NCBI GenBank assembly: GCA_022072165.1
Contig: JAJVIF010000002.1
Location: forward strand, 240,221 to 304,220
Source: a bacterium
GTDB taxonomy: Bacteria > JAJVIF01
DNA: 64,000 nt
Reading direction: 5' to 3'
A model generated the notes under the pieces. The model saw nothing but the letters and a program-made list of their open reading frames with translations. It did not search any database and was not told where the DNA came from. The position numbers and the translations under genes were made by a program. Within the stretch, counting starts at the first letter, position 1. Each line of letters starts with the position of its first letter. Below are positions 8,360 through 16,940 of this stretch, piece by piece.

Positions 8360-10117
8360 CTATTTATTGTTTGCTGATGGGTGCGCCGGGGACTCTGCTG
8401 AAGTGGGGCGGCGCTGGAGGGGATCGATGAGTTCCAGGACCACATAGTCGCCGGTGTCGTGGGTGTCGCGGACCGCCAGTGACCCCAGGTGGAGCCAGAG
8501 TTCCGCCGGCTCCCGACGTCCAGACTGCAGCTCGCTGAGGCGGAGGATCGGTTGCGCCGCCGAGAAGGGAGGCTGACCGCTGGCAGGACGTCCCTGGCTC
8601 ACCAGCAGCCGGGGTCCGAGGTCGGGGAGTCGGGCATGACCTGCGCGCAGTCGCTCCGCCAGGGGGATGGTGCCGAACCGGGAGCGGGCGTACTCGGCCT
8701 CTGTGAACTGCTGCAGCTTGTAGATCGGACGCTCTGGCAGCAGCAGGCGGGCAAAGTGCATCTCCTCGAACGCATCGGGCATTGTCGCGAAGAGGAGCGG
8801 TCCCTCCGGGAGCCGGGTCAGGCTCAGGATCGTGGCCAGGGTCGGGTTGCAGGTGGCCTGCATCCGGGGGAGATAGCCATAGGCCGCGTTCAGACTCGCG
8901 AGGAATATCAGCAGACTGATAGTGAAGCTGAGGCCGATGGTGTGCCAGCCCGGTCCGGGGAGTCGGCTCACAGGGAGCAGCAGCAATGGCAGGGCCAGGG
9001 GCCAGTAGTAGAGACGATAAAAGGGCTGCTGCGGCTCAAAGACGGTACAAAACAGCAGCAGCGGGAGAGTCCAGGCGACCACCAGACGGAGTATCTGACG
9101 CGCACGCTCGTCGCCTGCGTTCCAGCGCATCACCCCCCCGATGAGCGTGAGGAACGCCAGGGTCGGGACCAGCCAACACCAGAGCCCCCAGAGTCGCGGC
9201 GCGGGCCAGGCCGCCTGGATCGACTGCGCGACCACCGACCCCGTGATCGGATCGAAGCGCTCGCCGATGGGCGAGGCCATGATGAGGCGTCCGTGCCCCT
9301 CTACGACTCCCTGCCAGATGACTTGTGCCAGCGACTGCTCCGGAGTCGACCGATGCCAGACCCAGTGATGCGCCTGCTGGCCATAGCGGAACAGCCAACG
9401 TCCGAGGGCCTCCATCGTGAAAGTCCCCTGCCCCTGAAACGCGATGGCGAAGCCGAGGGCATAGGCAACCACCAGCGGCAGCAGGGTGCCCAGCAGGGCG
9501 ACGCGCAACAGAGGCGAGGGCGCAACCCCCTGAACGCGGGCGCGGACGGTGCACCACCAGGCGAGCGGCAGGGCAAAGAGAATCGCGAGTTCATGCAGCA
9601 GCGTCGCGACCACCAGGAGCGCGACGCCTTGTCCGACACTGACGCGGGTCGGGGGGGTCTCGCTCCAGCGGAGGACCACCAGCAGCAGCGCCAGGAGGAG
9701 CGCGAGGGTCGGGAGGTAGACCGCGGCGTTGGTGCCATAGGACCAGGTGGCGAACGAGAGTCCGAGCGCAAGCTGGCAGAGGGTTGCCCAGAGCGGGGGG
9801 AGTCCGAGGTGCCGGGCGAGCGTCCAGGATTGCCAGCTCACGACCAGCGTCGCGACCCGGCTTAAGGACGCCATGATCCCCAGCGGATGCACCGCCAGTC
9901 CCAGCATCCCCAGCAGCTGCCAGCAGCTCCAGATGAGCGCGTTGTAGCCGAGGTGATGCGGATGGAGTCGTTGTTGCCATTCGCCATAGAGCACATAGGA
10001 GGCGTTCATCACGCCATCGTGGTAGTAGGCGTAGTTCGGCAGCAGCCAGAGCGGACCCAGGAGGAGGACGCCAGTCCAGGGGGAGGACCACCAGGGATGG
10101 GTGCGGACCTCGGTCAC
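8360..10117 (-). CDS. Polytopic membrane protein, glycosyltransferase (GT-C)-like
   Basis: A 585-residue protein with about ten strongly hydrophobic segments over residues 12-420 and a soluble C-terminal part of about 150 residues. The overall layout resembles GT-C membrane glycosyltransferases, which use lipid-linked sugars. That layout consists of an N-terminal membrane segment, a first outer loop containing YYHDGVMNASYVLYGEWQQ, many membrane spans and then a soluble tail. No signature motif is certain, so the activity is only a suggestion. The start is GTG 10117 without an obvious ribosome site. It lies 98 bp ahead of the sigma factor gene on the same strand and may be cotranscribed with it. 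Confidence 0.7.
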   Translation of the reverse strand: MTEVRTHPWWSSPWTGVLLLGPLWLLPNYAYYHDGVMNASYVLYGEWQQRLHPHHLGYNALIWSCWQLLGMLGLAVHPLGIMASLSRVATLVVSWQSWTLARHLGLPPLWATLCQLALGLSFATWSYGTNAAVYLPTLALLLALLLVVLRWSETPPTRVSVGQGVALLVVATLLHELAILFALPLAWWCTVRARVQGVAPSPLLRVALLGTLLPLVVAYALGFAIAFQGQGTFTMEALGRWLFRYGQQAHHWVWHRSTPEQSLAQVIWQGVVEGHGRLIMASPIGERFDPITGSVVAQSIQAAWPAPRLWGLWCWLVPTLAFLTLIGGVMRWNAGDERARQILRLVVAWTLPLLLFCTVFEPQQPFYRLYYWPLALPLLLLPVSRLPGPGWHTIGLSFTISLLIFLASLNAAYGYLPRMQATCNPTLATILSLTRLPEGPLLFATMPDAFEEMHFARLLLPERPIYKLQQFTEAEYARSRFGTIPLAERLRAGHARLPDLGPRLLVSQGRPASGQPPFSAAQPILRLSELQSGRREPAELWLHLGSLAVRDTHDTGDYVVLELIDPLQRRPTSAESPAHPSANNK

Positions 10118-10139
10118 AGGTGGGGAGCGTACCGCGTCC

Positions 10140-10225
10140 GCTCGGTCGAGCCGCCAGTTTTACGCCTGCTTCGCACAGCGCGGCTCGGTCGAGCCGCCTG
10201 TGCTATGCTCGCTTCGCACAGCCCC
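10140..10225 (+). repeat. 43-bp tandem direct repeat, two copies
   Basis: Two units start at 10140 and 10183. Both begin GCTCGGTCGAGCCGCC (itself a hairpin, GGCTCGgtCGAGCC in the second unit) and share GCTTCGCACAGC 28 bases later. The middle of each unit differs. The second unit contains TATGCT (10204-10209), a possible -10 box. Confidence 0.75.
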
Positions 10226-10248
10226 GCTCTACTCGAGCGAGGCTTTTT
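10225..10248 (+). terminator. Terminator-like hairpin 1 in the GIY-YIG leader
   Basis: CGCTC pairs with GAGCG across a five-base loop, followed by AGGCTTTTT. No plus-strand gene lies upstream for it to terminate. Confidence 0.5.
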
Positions 10249-10251
10249 CCA

Positions 10252-10277
10252 CGCCCCGACCGGGGGCGCTTTTCTTT
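10252..10277 (+). terminator. Terminator-like hairpin 2 in the GIY-YIG leader
   Basis: CGCCCC pairs with GGGGCG across GACCG and is followed by CTTTTCTTT. It lies 30 bases before the GIY-YIG start, so it would act as an attenuator or end a short RNA. Confidence 0.65.
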
Positions 10278-10307
10278 AGCCCCTGCCTGCAACCCGAGGC
10301 TGCCGTC

Positions 10308-10973
10308 ATGCCGACGCCCACGAGTCGTCCCATCGCCACCCGGATCTTCGAGCTCTTCGCCCAGGCACCGAAGTTCACCCACGATCAGTCGGGCAAGGTC
10401 CTGGCGCACGGCATGAGCGGCATTTATGTGATGTTCGAGGAGGGGCAGACCCTGCCTGACGGGGGGCTCAGGATCACCAGGGTTGGGACGCACCGGGAGC
10501 CCAAAGAGCTGAAGCGACGCCTCGAAGAGAATGCCCAGACCGGCAAGATGGCCCAGTCGGTGTTCCGACGCCAGGTCGCCAGTGCCCTGATGCAGCAGGC
10601 TGGCACCGATGCCGCCGTGATCGCCAATGCGGTGTCGCAGAAGACTTTCCCGCATCATGTCGATGTCAAAGTCACCGAGTACCTCCGGACCCACTGCTCC
10701 TATGCGGTCATCGTGATAGGACGGGAGCTTGATTCCATTTTCGGCAAGGAAGTCCCCTGGCTGGCCCTCGAAAAGCGCCTGGTGGGGCAGCTGGCCTACG
10801 CCGAGCCGCGCCCGACCGCCGACTGGCTCGGGCATCTGGCCCTCGACCCCAAAATCTCTCCCGCCGGACTCTGGAACACCACGAATCTCACCACCGGCTG
10901 GAAGGGGGGCATCTGCGAATCCGATGAACTTTTGCTGCAGTATCTGGAAGCAGCCTTCGACCATCGCAAGTAA
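10308..10973 (+). CDS. GIY-YIG fold protein
   Basis: A 221-residue protein with the GIY-YIG endonuclease-type fold. The sequence shows GIYVMFEEG at residues 38-46 and RVGTHRE at 58-64, matching the GIY...R-VGTHR pattern of a stand-alone GIY-YIG family of unknown biological role. Downstream are QSVFRRQVASALM, EYLRTHCSYAVIVI and LEKRLVGQLA, which I recognise as the same family's later conserved blocks. The start at 10308 excludes an arginine-rich stretch that could be read from 10101 but lies in the repeat and terminator leader. The SDR gene follows 35 bp after the stop and may be cotranscribed. Nuclease activity is inferred from the fold only. Confidence 0.75.
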   Translation: MPTPTSRPIATRIFELFAQAPKFTHDQSGKVLAHGMSGIYVMFEEGQTLPDGGLRITRVGTHREPKELKRRLEENAQTGKMAQSVFRRQVASALMQQAGTDAAVIANAVSQKTFPHHVDVKVTEYLRTHCSYAVIVIGRELDSIFGKEVPWLALEKRLVGQLAYAEPRPTADWLGHLALDPKISPAGLWNTTNLTTGWKGGICESDELLLQYLEAAFDHRK

Positions 10974-11008
10974 GCCGCCGCGCTGATCAGATGCGTGACA
11001 ATGGACCG

Positions 11009-11827
11009 ATGAGCACCTCCCCGTTCAGTCTGACCGGCTGCCGCCTGGCCATCACCGGAGCCTCCCGGGGGCTGGGAGCCGCCATTGCCCGCCGCTGTGC
11101 TGAAGCCGGCGCCGATGTCGCCCTCATTGCCCGGAGCGAAGAGGCTCTCGAATCGCTGGGAGTGGAACTGCGCGCCCTGGACCGGCGGGTCTATGTCCTG
11201 CCGGCGGATGTCACGCAACGTCGGGAGGTGGACTGGGCGTTTCAGCAACTGACCGATGCCTGGGGGGGAGTCGATGCCCTGGTCTGCAACGCCGGGCTGA
11301 ACATTCGCAAGCCGTTGCTGGAGATGTCGGATGAGGAGTGGGAGACGGTGCTGCAGACCGACCTCACCAGCATGTTTTACTGCTGCAGGGCGGCGGTCCC
11401 CGCGATGGCACCGGGGAGCAGCATTGTCCTGATGGGCTCTGTCGCCGGGCTGGTGGCGCTGCCGACCGGGGTGGCGTATGCCGCCGCGAAGGCGGGGATT
11501 CACCAGATGGCCCGAACCCTCACGCTGGAGCTGGGGGGTCGGGGGATCCGGGTCAACGCGATTGCGCCGTGGTATGTGGAGACCCCGCTGACCGCGCCGT
11601 TGCTGGCGGACCCGGCGTATCGGGCGGCGGTGCTGGGAGCGACCCCGTTGGGGCGACTGGGGACTCCGGATGATGTGGCGTGGGCGACCCAGTTTCTGGT
11701 GTCGCGGGCGTCGGACTGGATCAGCGGGCAGACCCTGGCGGTCGATGGCGGCATGAGCACCCTGGGCTTTGCCCCGTTACACACGACCACTGGACCTCCC
11801 TTTTTCTTCGGCAGCACAGCAGATTAG
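11009..11827 (+). CDS. Short-chain dehydrogenase/reductase (SDR)
   Basis: A 272-residue NAD(P)-dependent oxidoreductase of the classical SDR family. It has the cofactor loop TGASRGLG (GxxxGxG) near residue 18, DVT, the NAG motif in VCNAGLN, catalytic serine in LMGSVAG and the YAAAK active-site pair. The closing segment WISGQTLAVDGGMS is typical of FabG- and tropinone-reductase-like members. The substrate cannot be named. ATG 11009 matches the usual family N-terminus; ATG 10991 is an equally readable alternative that would add six residues. Neither has a good ribosome site. Confidence 0.9.
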   Translation: MSTSPFSLTGCRLAITGASRGLGAAIARRCAEAGADVALIARSEEALESLGVELRALDRRVYVLPADVTQRREVDWAFQQLTDAWGGVDALVCNAGLNIRKPLLEMSDEEWETVLQTDLTSMFYCCRAAVPAMAPGSSIVLMGSVAGLVALPTGVAYAAAKAGIHQMARTLTLELGGRGIRVNAIAPWYVETPLTAPLLADPAYRAAVLGATPLGRLGTPDDVAWATQFLVSRASDWISGQTLAVDGGMSTLGFAPLHTTTGPPFFFGSTAD

Positions 11828-11901
11828 ACAGGGCATGTCGTGTTAGAATCAGATGGTCAACGATGCGGACAGTGGCGAGCCGCAGGACATCTGTCTTCCA
11901 G

Positions 11902-11949
11902 CGCCCTTACGAAGTCCGGATCTTCGAAGTTGTGCCACCGTCGCCATAG
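11902..11949 (+). pseudogene. Scar: last 15 codons of the glycosidase-like gene
   Basis: These bases encode the same C-terminal residues (RPYEVRIFEVVPPSP and stop) as the end of the gene at 1707-4133. They are here without the rest of that gene. They were carried along when the adjacent lipoprotein gene was duplicated, which marks the 4147 copy as the likely original. Confidence 0.85.
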
Positions 11950-11962
11950 GAGGGCTGTGTTG

Positions 11963-13513
11963 ATGCGTCCGCTTGCCTTACTCGCTGCTTGTGCCATCTT
12001 CTTACTGACCGGATGTCCTGGTGGCGGCACGACAGACCCGCCGCCAGCGCGGCCCCGGGTGCTGAGCGTTTCCCCCGCAGGAATGGTGGGCAAAGTCGGC
12101 GCGACCGTGCAGTTTGCCGCAGCGGTCGAGGGGAGTGTCGAGAGCTATGCCTGGGAGTTCACCGGCGCTACCCCTGGCACATCCAGCGCCGCCACGCCGG
12201 AAGTGCAGTTAACCGCTGATGGGGACTACACCGGATCCCTGCAGGTTGCTGGCCCGACTGGCATCTCGGATGCGTTTACATTTACTTACTCCGTTGGGGA
12301 GACTGGGGCACCAGTCTGGGAGCGCTTCCCGGTGCAGGCAGCGGGCATGGATGCCGCCACGCAGGTGCGTGCAGGCCTCTTCGATGGCAATTTAGTTATT
12401 ATTTACAGCACTTGGAAACCATTTCCTCCAACGTCCTCCGAAACGTTCGTGGCTGTCAGTTCCCTGGCGCGCCCTGAGCATCCGGCAGAGTGGACCAGTT
12501 ACAAACTAAGCGCCACTGCAATCTTGGGTCCGAACATCAGCATGATTTCCCTGCATGGACGGCCTGCGCTGGAGTACCAGAACAGAGACTATAGTGAAGG
12601 GATCGATACCCGCCGCATCCTGTGGGCAAACACCCCGAATCCGCAGAGTCCGGGCGATTGGCAAACTTTTCAGGTGTTTAATCCTGCTGAGACTCCACAA
12701 CAACCTACCACGTTGTGGTACAAATCCATCATCCCCCTTTCGAATGGGGGTTTGGGCGTCGCCGCCCATTCACTCACCACCAAGCGGGCCTACTGGATTT
12801 CCACCACCACCCTGCCCCCGACGTCCGATGCCGACTGGTCGTACATTGAACTCAGCTTGAACGTGAATGAAGATTACGCCATGGCGGAGCTCGATGGGGG
12901 CCTCAGTCTCGCCTCCGGAAGTTCAGGATTTTGGGGAGGTGTGTCATGGAGGCACGCGCCGACGCTGAGTCCGGCGTCTGCCGCGGAGTTCCAGATCGTC
13001 ACCTCCAGCAATGGAATACCCGGCAAGGAAAGCGAAGAGTTTATCCAGAGCTTCAAGGTCCTGCCCGACCGGGCGCTGCTGATCACGACCTTTGGTACCT
13101 CTCTCTTTGCTCCCGGGCTGCACAGCGCCAGGCACCAGGTGATTACGCGCTCGTTCCCCATCCTGCCCCCCGTCCCATCGGCCATTTTTGACGCCTTCGT
13201 GACCGGCCCATCCGAAGAAAACTGGGACCCAGGATTCTTTGAGCGCTCTATCCTGTGGGATGGCCGCCTCCTCGGCCATTTGTATCTGCGGGATGAGATC
13301 TTTCTCCTCCGGGCGCTCACTCCCACCCCAACGAGTGCAGAAGACTTCGAGTCGTACGGCCTGGTTACAAACCTGCCGTATTTCTACGGAGGGGTCGTGC
13401 AGTCGCTGGCGATGACCCCGCTCGCAGATGGCGGGGCGGCGGTACTGACCTGTGCCCGGCCCGACGATCCGCCGCAGCCGCTGGAGATCTGGTACCCCAG
13501 CGGCCCGTGGTAG
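11963..13513 (+). CDS. PKD-domain lipoprotein, copy 2 of a duplicated pair
   Basis: Paralogue of the lipoprotein at 4147 and identical in length (516 residues). It has the same lipoprotein signal (MRPLALLAACAIFLLTGC), PKD-like domain and beta-rich C-terminal part. The ribosome site TAGGAGGG (11947-11954) is retained from the duplication. Most residues match copy 1. Exceptions cluster at residues 141-160, where copy 1 has DNHLVVVYSTAQPSLL and this copy has DGNLVIIYSTWKPFPP. Unlike copy 1, it is followed by a good terminator at 13626. Expression now depends on whatever promoter lies in 11828-11960, or on read-through from the SDR gene. Confidence 0.85.
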   Translation: MRPLALLAACAIFLLTGCPGGGTTDPPPARPRVLSVSPAGMVGKVGATVQFAAAVEGSVESYAWEFTGATPGTSSAATPEVQLTADGDYTGSLQVAGPTGISDAFTFTYSVGETGAPVWERFPVQAAGMDAATQVRAGLFDGNLVIIYSTWKPFPPTSSETFVAVSSLARPEHPAEWTSYKLSATAILGPNISMISLHGRPALEYQNRDYSEGIDTRRILWANTPNPQSPGDWQTFQVFNPAETPQQPTTLWYKSIIPLSNGGLGVAAHSLTTKRAYWISTTTLPPTSDADWSYIELSLNVNEDYAMAELDGGLSLASGSSGFWGGVSWRHAPTLSPASAAEFQIVTSSNGIPGKESEEFIQSFKVLPDRALLITTFGTSLFAPGLHSARHQVITRSFPILPPVPSAIFDAFVTGPSEENWDPGFFERSILWDGRLLGHLYLRDEIFLLRALTPTPTSAEDFESYGLVTNLPYFYGGVVQSLAMTPLADGGAAVLTCARPDDPPQPLEIWYPSGPW

Positions 13514-13625
13514 CGCTGCATCTGCTAGACTGTATTTTAGTATGTCCCGAAGTCAGGCTACCGCAGTCGTCGATGTCGCTGGCCCGTAAGGGGCGGGTGC
13601 GTCACCGACTGCCGGTCGCGCTACA

Positions 13626-13648
13626 CGCCCCCTGCGGGGCGTTTTTTT
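13626..13648 (+). terminator. Intrinsic terminator after lipoprotein copy 2
   Basis: CGCCCC pairs with GGGGCG across CTGC and is followed by seven T. A valS -10 candidate (TACAAT, 13664-13669) lies just beyond it. Confidence 0.85.
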
Positions 13649-13703
13649 CATGCCCTGACTTCGTACAATCGACCGCCTGTCAGCATTCCGAAGGAGCCGC
13701 GCC

Positions 13704-16454
13704 ATGCAGTCCGACACCCTCTCCCTCCCCCAGGCCCTCCTCAGCGGCCGTCCCCTCCCCACACCACCTGAAAAAGCCGGGGTCGCGGACCGCAAGTACG
13801 AGCCCTCAGAGGTCGAGGCAGGCTGGCAGCATTACTGGGAGTTTTCCGGGCTCTCGGCCCCGGTGGGGACCGGGGAGCCCTGGTGCCTGGTGATCCCGCC
13901 ACCCAACGTGACGGGGTCCCTGCATATGGGCCATGCCCTGGGCCAGACCCTGATGGACATCATGACCCGGACCCGGCGGATGCAGGGGTACGACGCCCTC
14001 TGGTTGCCGGGGGTGGATCACGCCGGCATCGCGACGCAGATGGTGGTGGAGCGGCGCCTGAAGGAACAGGGCCTCTCGCGACAGGCGCTGGGACGCGAGG
14101 CGTTCGAGGCCAAAGTCTGGGAGTGGAAGGAGCAGTACCACGCCCGGATCGGGACGCAGCTGCGGCGGCTGGGGTCGTCGGCGGACTGGACCCGGGAGCG
14201 CTTCACCCTCGATGCCGGGTTCCAGCAGGCGGTGATCGAGGCCTTTGTCCGGCTCTATCACGAGGGGCTGATCTATCGCGGGGCCTACCTGGTGAACTGG
14301 GACTGCCAGTTGGAGACGGCCGTGTCGGACCTGGAGGTGGAGCACAAGACCCAGCAGGGGAAGCTCTGGCACATCGCGTATCCCCTGGCGGATGGCTCCA
14401 GGGAGATCGTGGTGGCGACCACCCGTCCGGAAACCATCATCGCGGATGTCGCCATCGCCGTGCATCCGGAGGATCCCCGCTGGCAGCATCTGATCGGGCA
14501 GCAGGCGCTGATCCCGGTGCTCAACATCCCGATTCCGATCATCGCCGACGACTACGTGAAGATCGATTTCGGTGCCGGGGCCCTGAAGGTGACGCCGGGG
14601 CATGACATCAACGACTGGGCTATCGGCCAGCGCCACAAGCTCGAGGCGCTGTCGGCGATCGACAAGCGGGGGTACATCACCGACATCCGGCAGTCCCCCA
14701 TCGCGGGCCTCGAGCGCTTCAAAGCGAAGAAGGAGTTTCTGCGCCTCATCGAGGAAGCGGGTCTGCTGCGCCAGATTGAAGAGCATGAGCAGGTGCTGGG
14801 GTACTCCCAGCGCTCCGGGACCCTCATAGAGCCGCTCCTCTCCACGGAATGGTTTGTGAAGGCGGAGTCGCTGGCCCCACGAGCGCTGGCGATCCTGGAC
14901 TCCGGGGAGCTGACCTTCTTCCATGCCCGCTGGGGCGCGGAGTATCGCCGCTGGCTGGAGGAGCTGCGGGACTGGTGCATCAGCAGGTCGCTCTGGTGGG
15001 GGCACCGGATTCCGGCGTGGCACTGCGGACGCTGCCAGGAGATCACGGTCGCCGCGAGTCATCCGACCGCGTGTCAGGCCTGCGGGTCGCATGACCTGTC
15101 GCAGGACGAGGCCGTGCTGGACACCTGGTTTTCGTCGGCCATGTGGCCCTTCGGGACCCTTGGCTGGCCCGCAGAGACCACGGACCTCGCCCGCTTCTAT
15201 CCCAACAGCCTGATGATCACGGGCTACGACATCATCTTCTTCTGGGTGGTCCGGATGGCGCTGATGGGGACCCACTTCATGGGAGGGACCCCGTTCCGTC
15301 ACTGCTTCATCCACGGGCTGGTGCGGGATGAAAAGGGCCAGAAGATGTCGAAGACCAAAGGGAACGTAGTGGATCCCTTTGAGCTGTTCGATGAGTACGG
15401 TGTCGATGCCACCCGCTGGGCGCTGGCCTCGAGTGTGTTCCAGGGGAAGCAGGATGTGAACCTGGCGAAGGACCGGCTCATCGGGGCGAAGTACTTCATG
15501 AACAAGGTCTGGAACGCCGCGAAATTCACGCTGGCGAATCTGGACCGTCCCTTCGACCGGGACGCGCTCCCCGAGATCGCGCAGCAGCTGCGGTCGGCGC
15601 AGAAGGGGAAGCTCCTGACGCTGGCGGATCGCTGGATCCTGGCGCGCCTCTCGGAGCTCGGGCGAATCCTGGAGACCCAGCAGGCGAACTACGGCTTTGG
15701 GGAGTGCTGTCAGGCGATCTATGAGTTCTTCTGGAGCGAGTTCTGCGACTGGTACTTAGAGGCGGCGAAAGGGCAGCTGCAGCAGGAAGCCCTGACCCGT
15801 CAGCGAACCCAGCAGGTGCTGCAGTATGTGCTGATGCAGCTGCTGGCGTATCTGCATCCGGTGGTGCCGTTTATCACGGAGGAGCTGAACCGGGAGTGGC
15901 CGGGAGCGTATGTCCCCCTGATCGTGACCCCCTGGCCCGACATCCCCCGGGGCTTCCGGAACGCGCAGACCGAGTCGGAGTTCGCGCTGATGCAGGCGCT
16001 GATCACGGCGATCCGGAATCTGCGGAAAGAGATCGGACTCCCCGACTCCGCAAAGGTCCGGGTGCAGTTGCAGACCGAGGGGGACGAGGTGCGGGACCTC
16101 CTGCTGGACCAGGCCCCCCTGATCATGCAACTGGCGGGCTGCCTTGCGGTGGACCTCCTCGCGGTGCAGTCGCCGGCCCCGGAACGCTCCCTCATGAATG
16201 CCGTGGGGGATGTCCGGGCGTACCTGCTGGTGGATGACGCGTCCGGGCTCGCCGGGGAAATGGCTCGTCTGGACAAAGAAGCGACCAAAGCACGCCAGTA
16301 CGCCGAGGCCCAGCGGGCGAAGCTGAGCAACGAGAAGTTTGTCGGCAAGGCTCCGGAGGCGGTGATCGCGGCGGAGCGGGCGAAGCTCGAGGCGGCGGAA
16401 GAGGAAGCCGCGGCGCTGGAGTCGCGACGTCAGCGGCTCGCGGAGCTGGTGTAG
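13704..16454 (+). CDS. valS: Valyl-tRNA synthetase
   Basis: Charges tRNA-Val with valine and edits threonine mischarging. The 916-residue class I synthetase shows PPPNVTGSLHMGHAL (HIGH motif) near residue 70, LPGVDHAGIATQ, the editing-domain TTRPETI, and KMSKTKGNVVDP (KMSKS). The C-terminal anticodon-binding domain ends in a predicted coiled coil rich in A, E and R (EMARLDKEATKARQYAEAQRAKL), as in full-length ValRS. GAAGGAG precedes the ATG at 13704. A -10-like TACAAT lies 35 bases upstream, after the previous terminator. I saw no T-box leader. Confidence 0.97.
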   Translation: MQSDTLSLPQALLSGRPLPTPPEKAGVADRKYEPSEVEAGWQHYWEFSGLSAPVGTGEPWCLVIPPPNVTGSLHMGHALGQTLMDIMTRTRRMQGYDALWLPGVDHAGIATQMVVERRLKEQGLSRQALGREAFEAKVWEWKEQYHARIGTQLRRLGSSADWTRERFTLDAGFQQAVIEAFVRLYHEGLIYRGAYLVNWDCQLETAVSDLEVEHKTQQGKLWHIAYPLADGSREIVVATTRPETIIADVAIAVHPEDPRWQHLIGQQALIPVLNIPIPIIADDYVKIDFGAGALKVTPGHDINDWAIGQRHKLEALSAIDKRGYITDIRQSPIAGLERFKAKKEFLRLIEEAGLLRQIEEHEQVLGYSQRSGTLIEPLLSTEWFVKAESLAPRALAILDSGELTFFHARWGAEYRRWLEELRDWCISRSLWWGHRIPAWHCGRCQEITVAASHPTACQACGSHDLSQDEAVLDTWFSSAMWPFGTLGWPAETTDLARFYPNSLMITGYDIIFFWVVRMALMGTHFMGGTPFRHCFIHGLVRDEKGQKMSKTKGNVVDPFELFDEYGVDATRWALASSVFQGKQDVNLAKDRLIGAKYFMNKVWNAAKFTLANLDRPFDRDALPEIAQQLRSAQKGKLLTLADRWILARLSELGRILETQQANYGFGECCQAIYEFFWSEFCDWYLEAAKGQLQQEALTRQRTQQVLQYVLMQLLAYLHPVVPFITEELNREWPGAYVPLIVTPWPDIPRGFRNAQTESEFALMQALITAIRNLRKEIGLPDSAKVRVQLQTEGDEVRDLLLDQAPLIMQLAGCLAVDLLAVQSPAPERSLMNAVGDVRAYLLVDDASGLAGEMARLDKEATKARQYAEAQRAKLSNEKFVGKAPEAVIAAERAKLEAAEEEAAALESRRQRLAELV

Positions 16455-16487
16455 CACGCGGTGGGGTCGTGAGGGCCGGGGGCGACA

Positions 16488-16517
16488 TTGACACACGCGC
16501 CGGTCTGTGGCTACATT
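16488..16517 (+). promoter_or_regulatory. Sigma-70 promoter for the 16626-17849 genes
   Basis: A perfect -35 TTGACA (16488-16493) and TACATT (16512-16517) are separated by 18 bp. This gives a leader of about 100 nt before the small membrane protein gene. Confidence 0.7.
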
Positions 16518-16625
16518 GCAGTACTCGAGGCGAGTGGAGCCCCTGCTCCGTCGTCTGTCCCCTGCTCCTCCGCCGAGACTGCGTCTGTTGTTGTCCCACC
16601 CGCCACCTGACAAGGACGGCTCCCC

Positions 16626-16916
16626 ATGCGGGAACCCTTCGGATTCATCAGCTACCGGACCGGTCCCTCGCCGCAAACCCTGGCGCTGGCGGTGGGCTGG
16701 TCGCTGGTCATCATCCTGGCCGTGACTGTCGGGGCCACCTGGACCGGCGGGCACTGGCGGCAATGGCAGCGGTCGCGTCAGCAACAGCGGGAGTCCGGGC
16801 AGGAAGCCCAGACCACGTTTGAGGCAGCGACGCCGCCGGTGCTGCCGGGGCATCAGACCGGGTCGGCGACGCCGGTCGATCCCGTGGTGCCGCCATCAGC
16901 CTCAGCGCGACCGTAG
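16626..16916 (+). CDS. Small single-pass membrane protein next to pilin-like genes
   Basis: A 96-residue protein of unknown function. A hydrophobic segment at about residues 19-38 (LALAVGWSLVIILAVTVGAT) is followed by a basic, glutamine-rich stretch and a proline-rich tail. The TG-rich AAGGACGG about ten bases upstream could serve as the ribosome site. The pilin-like gene starts 24 bp downstream, so the two are probably cotranscribed. It may assist that protein, but nothing in the sequence proves this. Confidence 0.6.
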   Translation: MREPFGFISYRTGPSPQTLALAVGWSLVIILAVTVGATWTGGHWRQWQRSRQQQRESGQEAQTTFEAATPPVLPGHQTGSATPVDPVVPPSASARP

Positions 16917-16940
16917 CCGACCCCCATCCGGGAGTGGCCG

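Larger units (their letters stand above)
11902..13519 (+). repeat. Direct duplication, copy 2 (1618 bp)
   Basis: Matches 4086-5703 at an offset of exactly 7816 bases from end to end. The flanks on both sides are unrelated to those of copy 1. Confidence 0.9.

Noticed and set aside
5704-11901. Composite transposon bounded by the two lipoprotein copies
   Set aside because: No transposase, terminal inverted repeats or target duplications are visible, and the genes between the copies are ordinary chromosomal ones.
13519-13700. Attenuator or T-box controlling valS
   Set aside because: GGGGCG at 13590 could compete with the terminator stem, but a -10 box for valS lies after the terminator and no T-box core sequence is present. 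It is simpler as the terminator of the previous gene.
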